A stretch of 64,000 nucleotides of DNA from CAILHX01 sp964511385 (GCA_964511385.1 CAZEFE010000005.1:62001-126000); one strand, 5' to 3'; shown: positions 1 through 9,492, counted from the first letter of the stretch. The notes: generated by a model from the letters alone, not told the origin. Translations and numbers: made by a program.

Positions 1-1033
1 CTCCCAGCAAGTGTCCTGTCATGGATTTGGTCGAACTCATGGCGATTTTTGACGCATGATCGCCAAACAGCAGTTTGGCTGCCTGGGTTTCTGCAACGTC
101 GCCTGCCGGAGTCGAGGTGCCATGGGCATTGACGTAATCCACCTGGTCGGCATTGATACCGGCATTGCGCAAGGCGTTGCGCATGCAACGTGCAGCGCCT
201 TCGCCGCTTTCGCTTGGCGCGGTCATGTGATACGCATCCGCGCTCATGCCAAACCCGGCGATTTCAGCATAAATCTTGGCGCCGCGCTTTTTGGCGTGTT
301 CGTATTCTTCCAGCACCAATACCCCGGCGCCTTCACCGATGACGAACCCATCCCGGTCAACATCCCATGGACGACTGGCTGTTGCGGGGTCGTCGTTGCG
401 CGTTGAAAGCGCGCGCGCCGAAGCGAAACCGCCAACACTTAGCGGTGTAATCGCCGCTTCAGCACCGCCGGCAACCATCACATCCGCATCGCCGTATTCG
501 ATATAGCGCGCGGCATCGCCAATACAGTGCGTGGCGGTTGTGCAGGCCGTAACAATAGCGATGTTGGGGCCTTTCAGGCCGTACATGATGGACAGGTTGC
601 CCGAGATCATGTTGATGATGGTGCCTGGAATAAAAAACGGCGAAATCTTGCGCGGGCCGCTCTCGATGAAGACCTTGTCGGTATCTTCGATCAATTGCAG
701 GCCGCCGATACCGGCGCCGATAGCAACACCGATGCGCTCGGCATTCTGTTCGGTGACTTCGATGCCCGCATCCTTGAACGCTTCTATCCCGGCGGCCAAG
801 CCGTACTGGATGAAAGTATCCATGCGGCGGGCATCCTTGGGCGACAAGTACTGCGTGACGTCAAAGCCTTTGACTTCCCCTGCCACCTGGGAAGCAAACG
901 CTTCCGGATCAAACTTGGTAATTCGCGTAATGCCTGAACGACCAGCAACAATGCTGGCCCAGGCATTGTCCACCCCGATACCCACGGGCGAAACAATACC
1001 GAGGCCTGTAATCACGACCCTACGTTTGGACAA
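1..1033 (-). CDS. fabF: 3-oxoacyl-ACP synthase II (KAS II), cut by left edge
   Basis: Condensing enzyme that elongates acyl-ACP with malonyl-ACP in cytoplasmic type II fatty acid synthesis. The reading starts with a TTG codon at 1033-1031 (SKRRVVITGLG follows), preceded by GGAG five bases upstream, so a non-ATG start is well supported. The thiolase-fold triad is visible: Cys164 in TACTTATH, His304 in NAHGTSTPAGD and His341 in SMTGHLLG. About 344 of the usual roughly 413 residues are present; the C-terminus lies left of the window. It follows acpP by 40 bases as the last visible gene of the fab operon. Confidence 0.96.
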   Translation of the reverse strand, partial: MSKRRVVITGLGIVSPVGIGVDNAWASIVAGRSGITRITKFDPEAFASQVAGEVKGFDVTQYLSPKDARRMDTFIQYGLAAGIEAFKDAGIEVTEQNAERIGVAIGAGIGGLQLIEDTDKVFIESGPRKISPFFIPGTIINMISGNLSIMYGLKGPNIAIVTACTTATHCIGDAARYIEYGDADVMVAGGAEAAITPLSVGGFASARALSTRNDDPATASRPWDVDRDGFVIGEGAGVLVLEEYEHAKKRGAKIYAEIAGFGMSADAYHMTAPSESGEGAARCMRNALRNAGINADQVDYVNAHGTSTPAGDVAETQAAKLLFGDHASKIAMSSTKSMTGHLLG

Positions 1034-1073
1034 GGTAACTCCAGAATGAAATCAGGTGGAAAGGAAGTAGTTA

Positions 1074-1310
1074 TTACTTGGGATGTGCGTTGACGTAGTC
1101 AATGGCTTGTTGCACGGTGGTGATCTTCTCTGCTTCTTCGTCAGGAATTTCACAGTCAAATTCTTCCTCGAGCGCCATCACCAGTTCAACAGTGTCGAGA
1201 GAGTCTGCACCAAGGTCATCAACGAAAGATGATTCATTCTTTACGTCTGCTTCATTTGCACCAAGTTGCTCGGCGACGATTTTTTTAACGCGCTGTTCGA
1301 TGTCAGACAT
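1074..1310 (-). CDS. acpP: Acyl carrier protein
   Basis: Carries the growing acyl chain on 4'-phosphopantetheine. The 78-residue length is standard for ACP, the protein is very acidic, and Ser37 of the DSLD motif is the attachment site. It lies between fabG and fabF in the usual order. The 115 bases separating it from fabG are longer than other gaps in the operon and could hold its own promoter, as is common for acpP, but I do not see a clear -35/-10 pair. Confidence 0.98.
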   Translation of the reverse strand: MSDIEQRVKKIVAEQLGANEADVKNESSFVDDLGADSLDTVELVMALEEEFDCEIPDEEAEKITTVQQAIDYVNAHPK

Positions 1311-1425
1311 CTAAATTACCCCTTTGTTAAATTGTGTAGCGGAAAGCTGGAGCCATTTTATCAAAACTCCGGCGGATTTCAAAAAAGCGATTGTGGTGCC
1401 GATGGAATATGGCCTGAGCCACCTG

Positions 1426-2169
1426 TCATCCGGCCATGTACATACCGCCGTTGACATGCAATGTTTCACCGGTGATGTAGCCTGCGCTGGGTGATGCCAG
1501 GAAGCATACCGCAGAAGCGATGTCCTCCACCGCGCCCAGGCGACCCAATGGAATGTGCTGCAACAGACCGTTGCGCTGGTCATCTGACAAGGCACGGGTC
1601 ATGTCAGTATCGATGAAGCCTGGCGCCACGCAATTGACGGTAATGTTGCGGCTGCCAACCTCGCGTGCCAGCGACTTGGAAAAGCCCGCCATGCCGGCCT
1701 TGGCAGCGGCATAATTGGCCTGACCGGCGTTGCCCATATGCCCGACCACCGAGGAAATGCTGATAATGCGGCCATAACGCGCCTTCATCATCGGCCGCAA
1801 CACGGCCTGGGACAGGCGGAACACAGATTTCAGGTTGGTTGACAGCACGGCATCCCAGTCATCTTCCGTCATGCGCATCAGCAGCATGTCACGGGTGATG
1901 CCCGCGTTATTCACCAGAATGGAAATGGCACCGAATTCGTCGGCGATCTTCTTCAGCACAGCATCAACCTGGGTGCCGTCGTTCACGTCCAGCGCCAGTC
2001 CTGTACCTTTGATGCCGGCCTGCTGCAATGCCTGGCTAATCTGCTCTGCGCCATTGGCAGTGGTGGCCGTACCAATGACTACCGCACCCTTCGTGCCCAG
2101 TGCCTGCGCAACCGCAGCGCCAATGCCGCGGCTGGCACCTGTGACCAATGCAATTTGTCCGTTCAGCAT
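1426..2169 (-). CDS. fabG: 3-oxoacyl-ACP reductase
   Basis: NADPH-dependent reduction of 3-oxoacyl-ACP in the elongation cycle. At 247 residues it is a typical short-chain dehydrogenase. The nucleotide-binding TGASRGIG motif is at residues 10-17, NNAG near residue 87, and the catalytic YAAAK near residue 152 with the preceding Ser in SISSVVG. It lies 12 bases downstream of fabD in the same operon. Confidence 0.98.
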   Translation of the reverse strand: MLNGQIALVTGASRGIGAAVAQALGTKGAVVIGTATTANGAEQISQALQQAGIKGTGLALDVNDGTQVDAVLKKIADEFGAISILVNNAGITRDMLLMRMTEDDWDAVLSTNLKSVFRLSQAVLRPMMKARYGRIISISSVVGHMGNAGQANYAAAKAGMAGFSKSLAREVGSRNITVNCVAPGFIDTDMTRALSDDQRNGLLQHIPLGRLGAVEDIASAVCFLASPSAGYITGETLHVNGGMYMAG

Positions 2170-2181
2170 ACCACCCTCCCC

Positions 2182-3111
2182 TTAAGCTTCTATTTGTGTT
2201 TTGAATTCCGCCAGCGCATCCTGGCTGACCAGAGCATGACAAGGCATGTCGGCCACGATACGCTTGTTCAAGCCGGCCAGCACCTTGCCTGGGCCGCACT
2301 CTGCCGCCAGCGTCACGCCCTGGGCCGCCATGGCCTGTACTGTGTCTACCCAGCGTACCGGGCTGTATAACTGGCGCACCAGAGCCTGCTTGATGCTCTG
2401 AGCATCGCTATAGCTGGCAACGTCGGCATTGTGCAATACGGGTGTTTGCGGCGCAGCAACGGCAACGTCGTCCAGATACGCACTCAGTTTTTCGGCGGCC
2501 GGCTTCATTAATGCGCAGTGCGATGGGACGCTCACCGGCAGTATCAGGGCGCGTTTTGCGCCCTTGGTCTTGGCCGCTTCCATCCCTCGCTCCACGGCCG
2601 CTTTATGTCCGGCAATCACCACTTGCCCTGGCGAATTGAAATTTACGGCTTCGAGCACTTCGCCTTGTCCTGCCTCCTGGCAGACAGCACGCACAGTGTC
2701 ATCGTCCAGCCCGAGAATAGCGGCCATGGCGCCTACGCCATCCGCCACGGCAGATTGCATGACTTCGGCGCGGAAACGTACCAGCGGCAGCGCATCCTTG
2801 AAAGCTACGGCATCAGCAGCAACCAAGGCAGTGTATTCGCCCAGACTGTGCCCTGCTACCACCGCTGGCTTTGCGGTACCGGTTTCCAGCCATGCCCGCC
2901 ACGTCGCAATGCCAGCAACCAGCATCAGCGGCTGGGTGTTGACAGTGCGGTTCAACTCGTCGTTCGGCTCGGTTGCCATGCGCCAGAAATCTACGCCCAG
3001 CACATCGGATGCCTCGGTAAAGGTGTTGCGGATCACGCTCGAATCGCCAAACCCTTGCATCATGCCGACGGATTGTGAACCTTGACCGGGAAAAAGAAAT
3101 GCAAATGCCAT
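2182..3111 (-). CDS. fabD: Malonyl-CoA:ACP transacylase
   Basis: Transfers malonate from CoA to ACP. The nucleophile elbow GHSLGEY is near residue 92, the FPGQGSQ motif is at the N-terminus, and the catalytic His is in SVPSHCALM near residue 200. The 309 residues match the family. It lies 12 bases after fabH and 12 before fabG, which indicates one transcript. Confidence 0.98.
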   Translation of the reverse strand: MAFAFLFPGQGSQSVGMMQGFGDSSVIRNTFTEASDVLGVDFWRMATEPNDELNRTVNTQPLMLVAGIATWRAWLETGTAKPAVVAGHSLGEYTALVAADAVAFKDALPLVRFRAEVMQSAVADGVGAMAAILGLDDDTVRAVCQEAGQGEVLEAVNFNSPGQVVIAGHKAAVERGMEAAKTKGAKRALILPVSVPSHCALMKPAAEKLSAYLDDVAVAAPQTPVLHNADVASYSDAQSIKQALVRQLYSPVRWVDTVQAMAAQGVTLAAECGPGKVLAGLNKRIVADMPCHALVSQDALAEFKTQIEA

Positions 3112-3123
3112 CTTTGGACTCTC

Positions 3124-4077
3124 TTAGTACTTAAGTAACACTGAACCCCAGGTGAAACCGCCACCAAAGGCTTCCATGAGTATGGTTTCGCCGCGCTTGA
3201 TGCGCCCGTCGCGCACGGCAACATCCAGCGCCAGCGGGATGGAGGCTGCCGAGGTGTTGCCATGCTGGCCCACCGTCACCACTACCCGCTCCATATCCAT
3301 CCCCAGCTTTTTTGCCGTTGCCTGGATGATACGGATGTTGGCCTGGTGCGGAACCAGCCAGTCAATATCGGACTTCTGGATGCCATTGGCTTCCAGCGTT
3401 TCATCAACGATCTGGTCCAGCGTGTTGACGGCGATCTTGAATACTGGGTTGCCCTCCATCCGTATGGTCGCGTCGCCCGATTTCTGGGAAACGCCGGAAG
3501 GCACATATAACATGTCGCCGTATTTTCCGTCAGCATGCAGATGGCTGGAGATAATGCCGGGTTCGTCGCTGGTGGTCAGAATGACGGCGCCTGCGCCATC
3601 ACCCCACAAAATGCAGTTGCTGCGATCCGCCCAGTCTGTAATCCGCGAAATCGTCTCGGCACCCACCACTAGCGCGCAACGTGCCGCGCCGGACCTGATG
3701 AATTGGTCGGCTGTGGCCAACGCGTAGACAAAGCCGCTGCAAACGGCCTGGATATCGAAAGCCGGGCAGCCGGAAATGCCCAGTTTCTGCTGCAGAATAC
3801 AGGCGGTACTGGGGAACACCTTGTCCGGCGTGGTCGTAGCCACGATGATCAGGTCGACTGCATCGGCAGTGATGCCGGCAGCCGCTATCGCGCGCAGTGC
3901 CGCATGGGATGCCAGATCGCTCGTCAACTCATGCTCGGCGGCAATGTGGCGCTCACGGATACCGGTGCGCGCCACAATCCACTCGTCGGAAGTATCAACG
4001 CGTTTTTCGAGCTCCGCGTTGGTCAGGATGTATTCGGGCAGGTAGCTGCCGGTACCGGCAATACGGGAATATGTCAT
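3124..4077 (-). CDS. fabH: 3-oxoacyl-ACP synthase III (KAS III)
   Basis: Initiates fatty acid synthesis by condensing acetyl-CoA with malonyl-ACP. The Cys-His-Asn triad is visible: Cys in QAVCSGF near residue 112, His in VPHQANIRI near residue 244 and Asn in GNTSAAS near residue 274. The 317 residues are the standard length. Its ATG overlaps the plsX stop codon by one base (TGATG), which implies translational coupling. Confidence 0.98.
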   Translation of the reverse strand: MTYSRIAGTGSYLPEYILTNAELEKRVDTSDEWIVARTGIRERHIAAEHELTSDLASHAALRAIAAAGITADAVDLIIVATTTPDKVFPSTACILQQKLGISGCPAFDIQAVCSGFVYALATADQFIRSGAARCALVVGAETISRITDWADRSNCILWGDGAGAVILTTSDEPGIISSHLHADGKYGDMLYVPSGVSQKSGDATIRMEGNPVFKIAVNTLDQIVDETLEANGIQKSDIDWLVPHQANIRIIQATAKKLGMDMERVVVTVGQHGNTSAASIPLALDVAVRDGRIKRGETILMEAFGGGFTWGSVLLKY

Positions 4078-5111
4078 CAGGTAGAAAAAATCTCTGCTGG
4101 AATAGGATGCGCATCAAGTGCAATCTGGTCGCTGATGCGTCTCAGGATACCACTGGAAGCCTCTTCTATCGCCTGGTCGATGGCAAAACCGAAAGCGAAG
4201 CTGTCGGCGCCACCGTGGCTCTTGACCACAATGCCGCGCAAGCCGAGAAAGCTGGCGCCGTTGTAACGGCGCGGGTCAAGGCGGCGCTTGAAAGACCTGA
4301 GCACCGGCAGTGCAATTAATCCGCTTAGCTTGGTGAGCAGATTCAGCTTGAATTCGCGCGACAGGAAACCGCCCATCATGTGAGCCAGCCCTTCCGAAGC
4401 CTTGAGCACCACGTTGCCGACAAAGCCGTCACACACCACCAGGTCAACCGTGCCCTTGTAGATATCGTCGCCCTCGACGTTACCGTAAAAATTGAGGTGG
4501 CTGGCCCGCAACAGTTCACCGGCTTGCTTGACCACTTCATTGCCCTTGATATCCTCCGAACCGATATTGAGCAGGCCTACCGTCGGCCGTTCCTTATGCT
4601 CGACACAGGATACCAGCATGGCGCCCATGATGGCGAACTGCAACAGGTGTTCTGGTGTGCAGTCGGCGTTGGCGCCAAGATCCAGCATGTAAGTATGCCC
4701 GTTACGGCTGGGCAGCGTGGACGCGATGGCGGGACGGTCGATGCCAGGCAGGGTCTTGAGCACGAAACGCGCCGTCGCCATCAGCGCACCGGTATTCCCG
4801 GCGCTGACGCAGGCGTTGGCCTCGCCGCTTTTAACCAGATTGATCGCCACGCGCATGGAAGAATCCTTCTTGTTCTTCAATGCGCTTTGCGGGGATTCGT
4901 CCATGGTCACCACTTCGCTGGCGTGGTGAATACGCAAGCGCGGGTTTTGCTCTGCCCCGTGAGCCTTGAGTTCGACTTGAATGGCATCAGCAAGCCCAAC
5001 CAGCACAATGTTGAGCTGCTCATGGCGCTTCAGCGCGGCAAGTGCGGCGGGAATGGTGACATGGGGGCCATGATCGCCGCCCATGGCATCAATTGCTAAA
5101 GTAACATCCAT
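4077..5111 (-). CDS. plsX: Phosphate acyltransferase
   Basis: Makes acyl-phosphate from acyl-ACP for phospholipid synthesis by the PlsX/PlsY route. The N-terminus MDVTLAIDAMGGDHGP is diagnostic, with SAGNTGALMA near residue 102 and VCDGFVGNV near residue 207. The 344 residues are normal. No Shine-Dalgarno sequence is seen before the ATG; instead a GC-rich hairpin followed by a short T run ends six bases upstream of it (separate entry), so expression may be attenuated or coupled to rpmF. Confidence 0.97.
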   Translation of the reverse strand: MDVTLAIDAMGGDHGPHVTIPAALAALKRHEQLNIVLVGLADAIQVELKAHGAEQNPRLRIHHASEVVTMDESPQSALKNKKDSSMRVAINLVKSGEANACVSAGNTGALMATARFVLKTLPGIDRPAIASTLPSRNGHTYMLDLGANADCTPEHLLQFAIMGAMLVSCVEHKERPTVGLLNIGSEDIKGNEVVKQAGELLRASHLNFYGNVEGDDIYKGTVDLVVCDGFVGNVVLKASEGLAHMMGGFLSREFKLNLLTKLSGLIALPVLRSFKRRLDPRRYNGASFLGLRGIVVKSHGGADSFAFGFAIDQAIEEASSGILRRISDQIALDAHPIPAEIFST

Positions 5112-5116
5112 ATATG

Positions 5117-5143
5117 AAAACGCCGCGCTTTAGGGGCGCGGCG
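5117..5143 (-). terminator. Hairpin with T run between rpmF and plsX
   Basis: On the minus strand an 8-bp perfect GC stem (CGCCGCGC / GCGCGGCG) with a 7-base loop is followed by TTTT. It has the form of an intrinsic terminator or attenuator for rpmF. The plsX ATG begins only six bases after the T run, so the hairpin occupies the place where a ribosome binding site would be. Confidence 0.6.
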
Positions 5144-5163
5144 CAGATGCGATGCAACCCGGA

Positions 5164-5343
5164 TTACTCACCCTTGGCCGCGGTCACTTTGCGGCCACGA
5201 TAGTAGCCGGACGGGCTCACATGGTGACGCAGATGAACTTCACCCGTGGTTGGCTCAATAGCCAGCGGAGGGTTGGTCAGAAAGTCATGCGAACGGTGCA
5301 TACCGCGCTTGGATGGGGACTTCTTGTTTTGTTGAACAGCCAT
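5164..5343 (-). CDS. rpmF: 50S ribosomal protein L32
   Basis: Small basic protein of the large ribosomal subunit, 59 residues. The N-terminus MAVQQNKKSPSKRGMHRSHD is the classic L32 start, and the C-terminal RHHVSPSGYYRGRKV is also conserved. The zinc-binding cysteines found in some L32 proteins are absent, so this is the Cys-less form. It sits between yceD and plsX as in many proteobacteria. Confidence 0.97.
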   Translation of the reverse strand: MAVQQNKKSPSKRGMHRSHDFLTNPPLAIEPTTGEVHLRHHVSPSGYYRGRKVTAAKGE

Positions 5344-5394
5344 TTCGATACTCCTAAACTAAAAAACTAACACGTAATCTGGATTACTACCGCT

Positions 5395-5901
5395 TTACTC
5401 ACTGCTTAATTTGCTTCCCTTCAGTCCCTGCAGCACAAGGAAAGGGTTAGGCTTTTGTTCTGTCTTGATGCCGACCAGTTCAGCGCAATCAACATTTTCA
5501 TGTTTCGGCGCATACGGCAGGCCAAGCAACACCTCTTCACTCACCAACGCATCAACATCGAAATTCTGGTCGGCGATCAGATAATCAACATCATCATCTT
5601 CGTCGGCACTTAATTCCGCCAGTTCCGCCTCGTTTGCAACCAACTCGAACCAAGAGCGGGTATGCAGATCAAACTGCATCGCACCCAGGCAACGCTGACA
5701 ACGCAAATCAAGCTGCCCATCCAGTTCCAGCCACAATCCACGCTTGCCAGTACTCGATGTAGCGCCTCTCAGGGTGTAGCTGATTTCAGCATCATCGTCC
5801 TCCCGAAACAGGACTTCGCTGACCCCTGGAAGCTGAGAGGCGCGGATTTTACCATGAATTTCAAGCGATTGCTTGGCAAACTCAAGTGAATTAATCAGCA
5901 T
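5395..5901 (-). CDS. yceD: YceD family protein (DUF177), 23S rRNA accumulation
   Basis: Member of the YceD/DUF177 family, which is needed for normal 23S rRNA levels and is nearly always encoded next to rpmF, as here (51 bases upstream). The signature is the cysteine pair in LRCQRCLGAM near residue 80, followed by an acidic stretch (SADEDDDVDYLI) and a second conserved segment LPYAPKHENVDC. The 168 residues match the family. It is the first gene of the leftward operon. Confidence 0.93.
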   Translation of the reverse strand: MLINSLEFAKQSLEIHGKIRASQLPGVSEVLFREDDDAEISYTLRGATSSTGKRGLWLELDGQLDLRCQRCLGAMQFDLHTRSWFELVANEAELAELSADEDDDVDYLIADQNFDVDALVSEEVLLGLPYAPKHENVDCAELVGIKTEQKPNPFLVLQGLKGSKLSSE

Positions 5902-6125
5902 TTGTTTCTGGCGCCCTGTTTTCTCTTAAATTGTGCGTACATTTTCCGTGCATATTTCAGGTTAATCCAGTCCGGTAAAAACACCGGGGCGGCTTTTTGC
6001 GCTGAAAGATGCATGTCGTCGCATTCTGGATATTCAATCAGCGTAGCTCGCATGATACAATTTGCCGGTTTTGAGTGCTGAAAACGTACCGGCAACTAAT
6101 TTCTAAAGAGCAAAGCGCATTTTAC

Positions 6126-7544
6126 ATGTTTAAGAAAATTCTTATTGCGAATCGTGGCGAGATTGCTGTGCGTATCGTCCGCGCCTGCTCCGAAATGGGC
6201 ATCAAATCGGTGGCGATCTACACCGATGCGGATCGTCACGCCTTGCATGTAAAGAAGGCCGACGAAGCCTACAACATCGGGGCCGACCCGGTGCAAGGCT
6301 ATTTGAATGCACACAATATCGTCAATCTGGCAGTTGCCGCGGGTTGCGACGCCCTGCACCCCGGCTATGGTTTCCTGTCCGAAAATCCGGTGCTGTCCGA
6401 CATCTGCGCCAAGCGCGGGGTGAAATTCATCGGTCCCGGCCCTGACGTTATCACGCAAATGGGCGACAAGATTCAAGCCAGAACCGCCATGATTGCCGCA
6501 GGTATCCCCTGCGTGCCGGGCAGTGACGGCAACCTGGAAAACGTTGAAGAGGCGCGCAAGCTGGCTGCCGAGATCGGTTACCCGGTGATGCTCAAGGCCA
6601 CCAATGGCGGTGGCGGCCGCGGCATACGCCGCTGTAACGACGAAAAAGAACTGCTGGCCAACTATGACCGCGTGATTTCCGAAGCCAGCAAGGCGTTCGG
6701 CAAGCCGGAAGTATTCCTGGAAAAGTGCGTGGTCAATCCGCGCCATATCGAAGTTCAGGTGCTGGCCGACAGCCACGGCAACGTCATTCATCTGTTCGAG
6801 CGCGACTGCTCCATCCAGCGCCGCAATCAAAAGCTCATTGAAATCGCCCCCTCGCCCCAGTTAAGTCAGGCGCAGCGCGACTATATCGGCGGCCTGGGAG
6901 TCAAGGCGGCCAAGGCGGTAGGCTATGAAAACGCCGGCACGGTGGAATTCCTGCTGGATCAGGACAATAACTTCTACTTCATGGAAATGAATACCCGCCT
7001 GCAGGTGGAGCACACCGTGACGGAAACCATCACCGGGATTGATATTGTCCAGGAGCAGATCCGCATTGCTTATGGGCTGGAGCTGCAATACCAGCAGGAA
7101 AATGTCCAGTTCCGCGGTTTCGCCATGGAATACCGCATTAATGCGGAAGACCCGAAAAACGGCTTTTTGCCCAGCTTCGGCAAGATCACCCGCTACTATG
7201 CCCCCGGCGGCCCCGGCGTGCGCATTGATGCCGCCATGTATTCGGGCTACGTCATACCGCCCTACTACGACTCCATGTGCGCCAAGCTGACAGTGTGGGC
7301 GCTGGATTGGCCCAGCGTGGTCGAGCGCGGTCGCCGCGCCCTGGACGACATGGTGGTGTATGGCGTGAAAACCACCATTCCGTATTACCAGGAAATCATG
7401 AAGCACCCCGACTTCAAGGCCGGGGAGTTCGATACCAGTTTTGTCGAAGCGCACCCGGAACTGACGGAATACACCACCAAGTTACCTCCGGAACTTGTAG
7501 CCGCTGCAATTTCTGCTGCTATCGCTGCGCACGAAGGCATTTGA
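6126..7544 (+). CDS. pycA: Biotin carboxylase subunit, probably pyruvate carboxylase subunit A
   Basis: ATP-dependent carboxylation of biotin. The ATP-grasp biotin carboxylase fold is evident: N-terminal MFKKILIANRGEIAVRI, glycine-rich GGGGRGIRR near residue 165, and MNTRLQVEHTVTE near residue 290. I chose the ATG at 6126 because the conserved N-terminus begins there; an in-frame upstream extension to 6075 has no family match. The partner gene 28 bases downstream is a carboxyltransferase with a biotinyl domain. Together they form the two-subunit pyruvate carboxylase rather than the acetyl-CoA carboxylase AccBC pair, since no accB adjoins. Confidence 0.9.
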   Translation: MFKKILIANRGEIAVRIVRACSEMGIKSVAIYTDADRHALHVKKADEAYNIGADPVQGYLNAHNIVNLAVAAGCDALHPGYGFLSENPVLSDICAKRGVKFIGPGPDVITQMGDKIQARTAMIAAGIPCVPGSDGNLENVEEARKLAAEIGYPVMLKATNGGGGRGIRRCNDEKELLANYDRVISEASKAFGKPEVFLEKCVVNPRHIEVQVLADSHGNVIHLFERDCSIQRRNQKLIEIAPSPQLSQAQRDYIGGLGVKAAKAVGYENAGTVEFLLDQDNNFYFMEMNTRLQVEHTVTETITGIDIVQEQIRIAYGLELQYQQENVQFRGFAMEYRINAEDPKNGFLPSFGKITRYYAPGGPGVRIDAAMYSGYVIPPYYDSMCAKLTVWALDWPSVVERGRRALDDMVVYGVKTTIPYYQEIMKHPDFKAGEFDTSFVEAHPELTEYTTKLPPELVAAAISAAIAAHEGI

Positions 7545-7572
7545 TTTTAACTTTAATTATTTAGACACGAAT

Positions 7573-9426
7573 ATGGCAAAAGTCCTTGTTTCTGAACTAG
7601 CTTTACGCGATGGCCACCAGTCGCTGATCGCCACACGCATGCGTACTGAAGACATGCTGCCGATCTGCGCCAAGCTGGACAGCATTGGTTTCTGGTCGCT
7701 GGAAGCCTGGGGTGGCGCAACCTTTGACGCCTGCGTACGTTTCCTCAAGGAAGACCCGTGGGAACGCCTGGCCAAATTGCGCAAGGCTCTGCCCAACAGC
7801 CGCATCCAGATGCTGCTGCGCGGCCAGAACCTGCTGGGCTACCGCCACTATTCGGACGACGTGGTGCGCGCTTTCGTGCAGAAATCCGCCGATAACGGCG
7901 TGGATGTGTTCCGCATTTTTGATGCCATGAACGACATGCGCAACATCCGCGTGTCGGTCGAGGCTGTCAAAAAGGTCGGCAAGCACGCCGAAGGCGCCAT
8001 CAGCTACACCACCAGCCCGGTGCACGATATCCCGCACTTCGTCGGTCTGGCCAAGGAAATGGCCGCCATGGGCTGCGACACCATTGCCATCAAGGACATG
8101 GCCGGCCTGCTGACGCCCAAGGCCACGGCCGAACTGGTCGCCGCGCTGCGCAAGGACGTCAGCCTGCCGATCCACCTGCATAGCCATGCCACTTCCGGCC
8201 TCTCCGCCATGAGTTTCCTCAAGGGTATCGAAGCCGGTGCAACCATGATTGACACCTGCAACTCTTCCTTTGGTGAGGGTGCCAGCCACTCTTCCACCGA
8301 AAGCCTGGTCGCCGCGCTACAAGGCACGGAATACGACACCGGGTTGAATCTGGCTGCATTGCAGGAAATCACCGCTTATTTCCGCGAAGTGCGCAAGAAA
8401 TACTGGCAGTTCGAGAGCGACTTCACCGGCGTGGATACCCGCGTGCTGGTCAATCAGGTGCCCGGCGGCATGATCTCCAACCTGTCCAACCAGCTCAAGG
8501 AACAAGGCGCGCTGGACAAGATGGACACCGTGCTGGCGGAAATCCCGCGCGTCCGCGAAGACCTCGGCTTCCCGCCGCTGGTCACGCCAACCTCGCAAAT
8601 CGTCGGCACGCAGGCCGTGCTCAACGTGCTGACGGGCGCGCGTTACAAGTCGGTGACCAACGAGGTCAAGAACTACCTGCTCGGCCATTACGGCAAGGCT
8701 CCTGGCACGGTTAACAACGAAGTGAAGCAGTTGGCAGTCGGCAACGCGGACGTGGTGACCTGCCGTCCGGCAGACTTGCTGGAAGACGAAATGGCCAACC
8801 TGCGCGTGCAGTCTGAAAACCTGGCCAAGAGCGAAGAAGACGTGCTGACGTACGCCATGTTCCCCGACCTGGCGCAAACCTTCCTGCAGGAACGCAACGC
8901 CGGCACCCTCAGGGTCGAGCCGTTGCTGTCCAAGGAAGCGGCTGCGCCTTCAGCCGCCCGTTATGCGCCTAATGAATTCAATGTCACGCTGCATGGCGAA
9001 ACCTTCCATATCAGGCTCACCGGCAGCGGCCACCCCGGCGAAGAGCAGCGCCCATTCTATGTTTCGGTCGATGGCGTTTCCGAAGAAGTGGTGGTTGAAA
9101 CCCTGAGCGAAATGGAAGTTTCTGGTGGCGGCAGTTCCGGCGGCAGCAAGAAAAAAGCGGCTGCGAGCGCTAGCGCTGCGTCCAATGGCGGCTCGCGCCC
9201 TCGCCCCTCGCATGAAGGCTGTGTCACTACCGCCATGCCGGGCACCATTGTTGATGTCAAGGTCAACATCGGCGACAAGGTGAATGCCGGTGACGGCGTG
9301 CTGGTGATCGAGGCGATGAAAATGGAGAACGAAATCCAGTCGGCCAAAAGCGGCGTGGTTGTTGCCATTCATGTGAAAAAGGGCGATAGCGTGACTCCAG
9401 ATGAGTCGCTGCTTGAAATCCAGTAA
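7573..9426 (+). CDS. pycB: Pyruvate carboxylase subunit B / oxaloacetate decarboxylase alpha-like
   Basis: Transfers carboxyl between biotin and pyruvate/oxaloacetate. An N-terminal carboxyltransferase TIM barrel has LRDGHQS near residue 11, AIKDMAG around residue 175 (candidate carbamylated Lys) and metal-binding HLHSHATSG near residue 197. A conserved PYC/OadA domain follows, then a Gly/Ser/Ala-rich linker (residues about 518-540) and a C-terminal biotinyl domain with EAMKMEN, Lys583 being the biotin site. Pairing with a biotin carboxylase and the absence of the membrane oad beta/gamma genes favour anaplerotic pyruvate carboxylation over Na+-pumping decarboxylation. Confidence 0.92.
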   Translation: MAKVLVSELALRDGHQSLIATRMRTEDMLPICAKLDSIGFWSLEAWGGATFDACVRFLKEDPWERLAKLRKALPNSRIQMLLRGQNLLGYRHYSDDVVRAFVQKSADNGVDVFRIFDAMNDMRNIRVSVEAVKKVGKHAEGAISYTTSPVHDIPHFVGLAKEMAAMGCDTIAIKDMAGLLTPKATAELVAALRKDVSLPIHLHSHATSGLSAMSFLKGIEAGATMIDTCNSSFGEGASHSSTESLVAALQGTEYDTGLNLAALQEITAYFREVRKKYWQFESDFTGVDTRVLVNQVPGGMISNLSNQLKEQGALDKMDTVLAEIPRVREDLGFPPLVTPTSQIVGTQAVLNVLTGARYKSVTNEVKNYLLGHYGKAPGTVNNEVKQLAVGNADVVTCRPADLLEDEMANLRVQSENLAKSEEDVLTYAMFPDLAQTFLQERNAGTLRVEPLLSKEAAAPSAARYAPNEFNVTLHGETFHIRLTGSGHPGEEQRPFYVSVDGVSEEVVVETLSEMEVSGGGSSGGSKKKAAASASAASNGGSRPRPSHEGCVTTAMPGTIVDVKVNIGDKVNAGDGVLVIEAMKMENEIQSAKSGVVVAIHVKKGDSVTPDESLLEIQ

Positions 9427-9440
9427 CTCCATCAACCCGG

Positions 9441-9475
9441 AAAAGGCCGACTGCCCAGTCGGCCTTTTCTTTTTG
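9441..9475 (+). terminator. Intrinsic terminator after pycB
   Basis: A perfect 13-bp inverted repeat (AAAAGGCCGACTG / CAGTCGGCCTTTT) with a two-base centre is followed by CTTTTTT. It lies 14 bases after the pycB stop and ends the pycAB transcript. Confidence 0.93.
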
Positions 9476-9492
9476 TGCCCTGGTGCTACTCA

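Noticed and set aside
5895..6095. 66-residue leftward frame upstream of yceD
   Set aside because: No ribosome site and no recognisable sequence; the region is better read as the divergent promoter spacer of yceD and pycA.
7573..9426. Reading pycB as the alpha subunit of a Na+-pumping oxaloacetate decarboxylase
   Set aside because: No membrane beta or gamma subunits nearby, and the partner gene is a biotin carboxylase.
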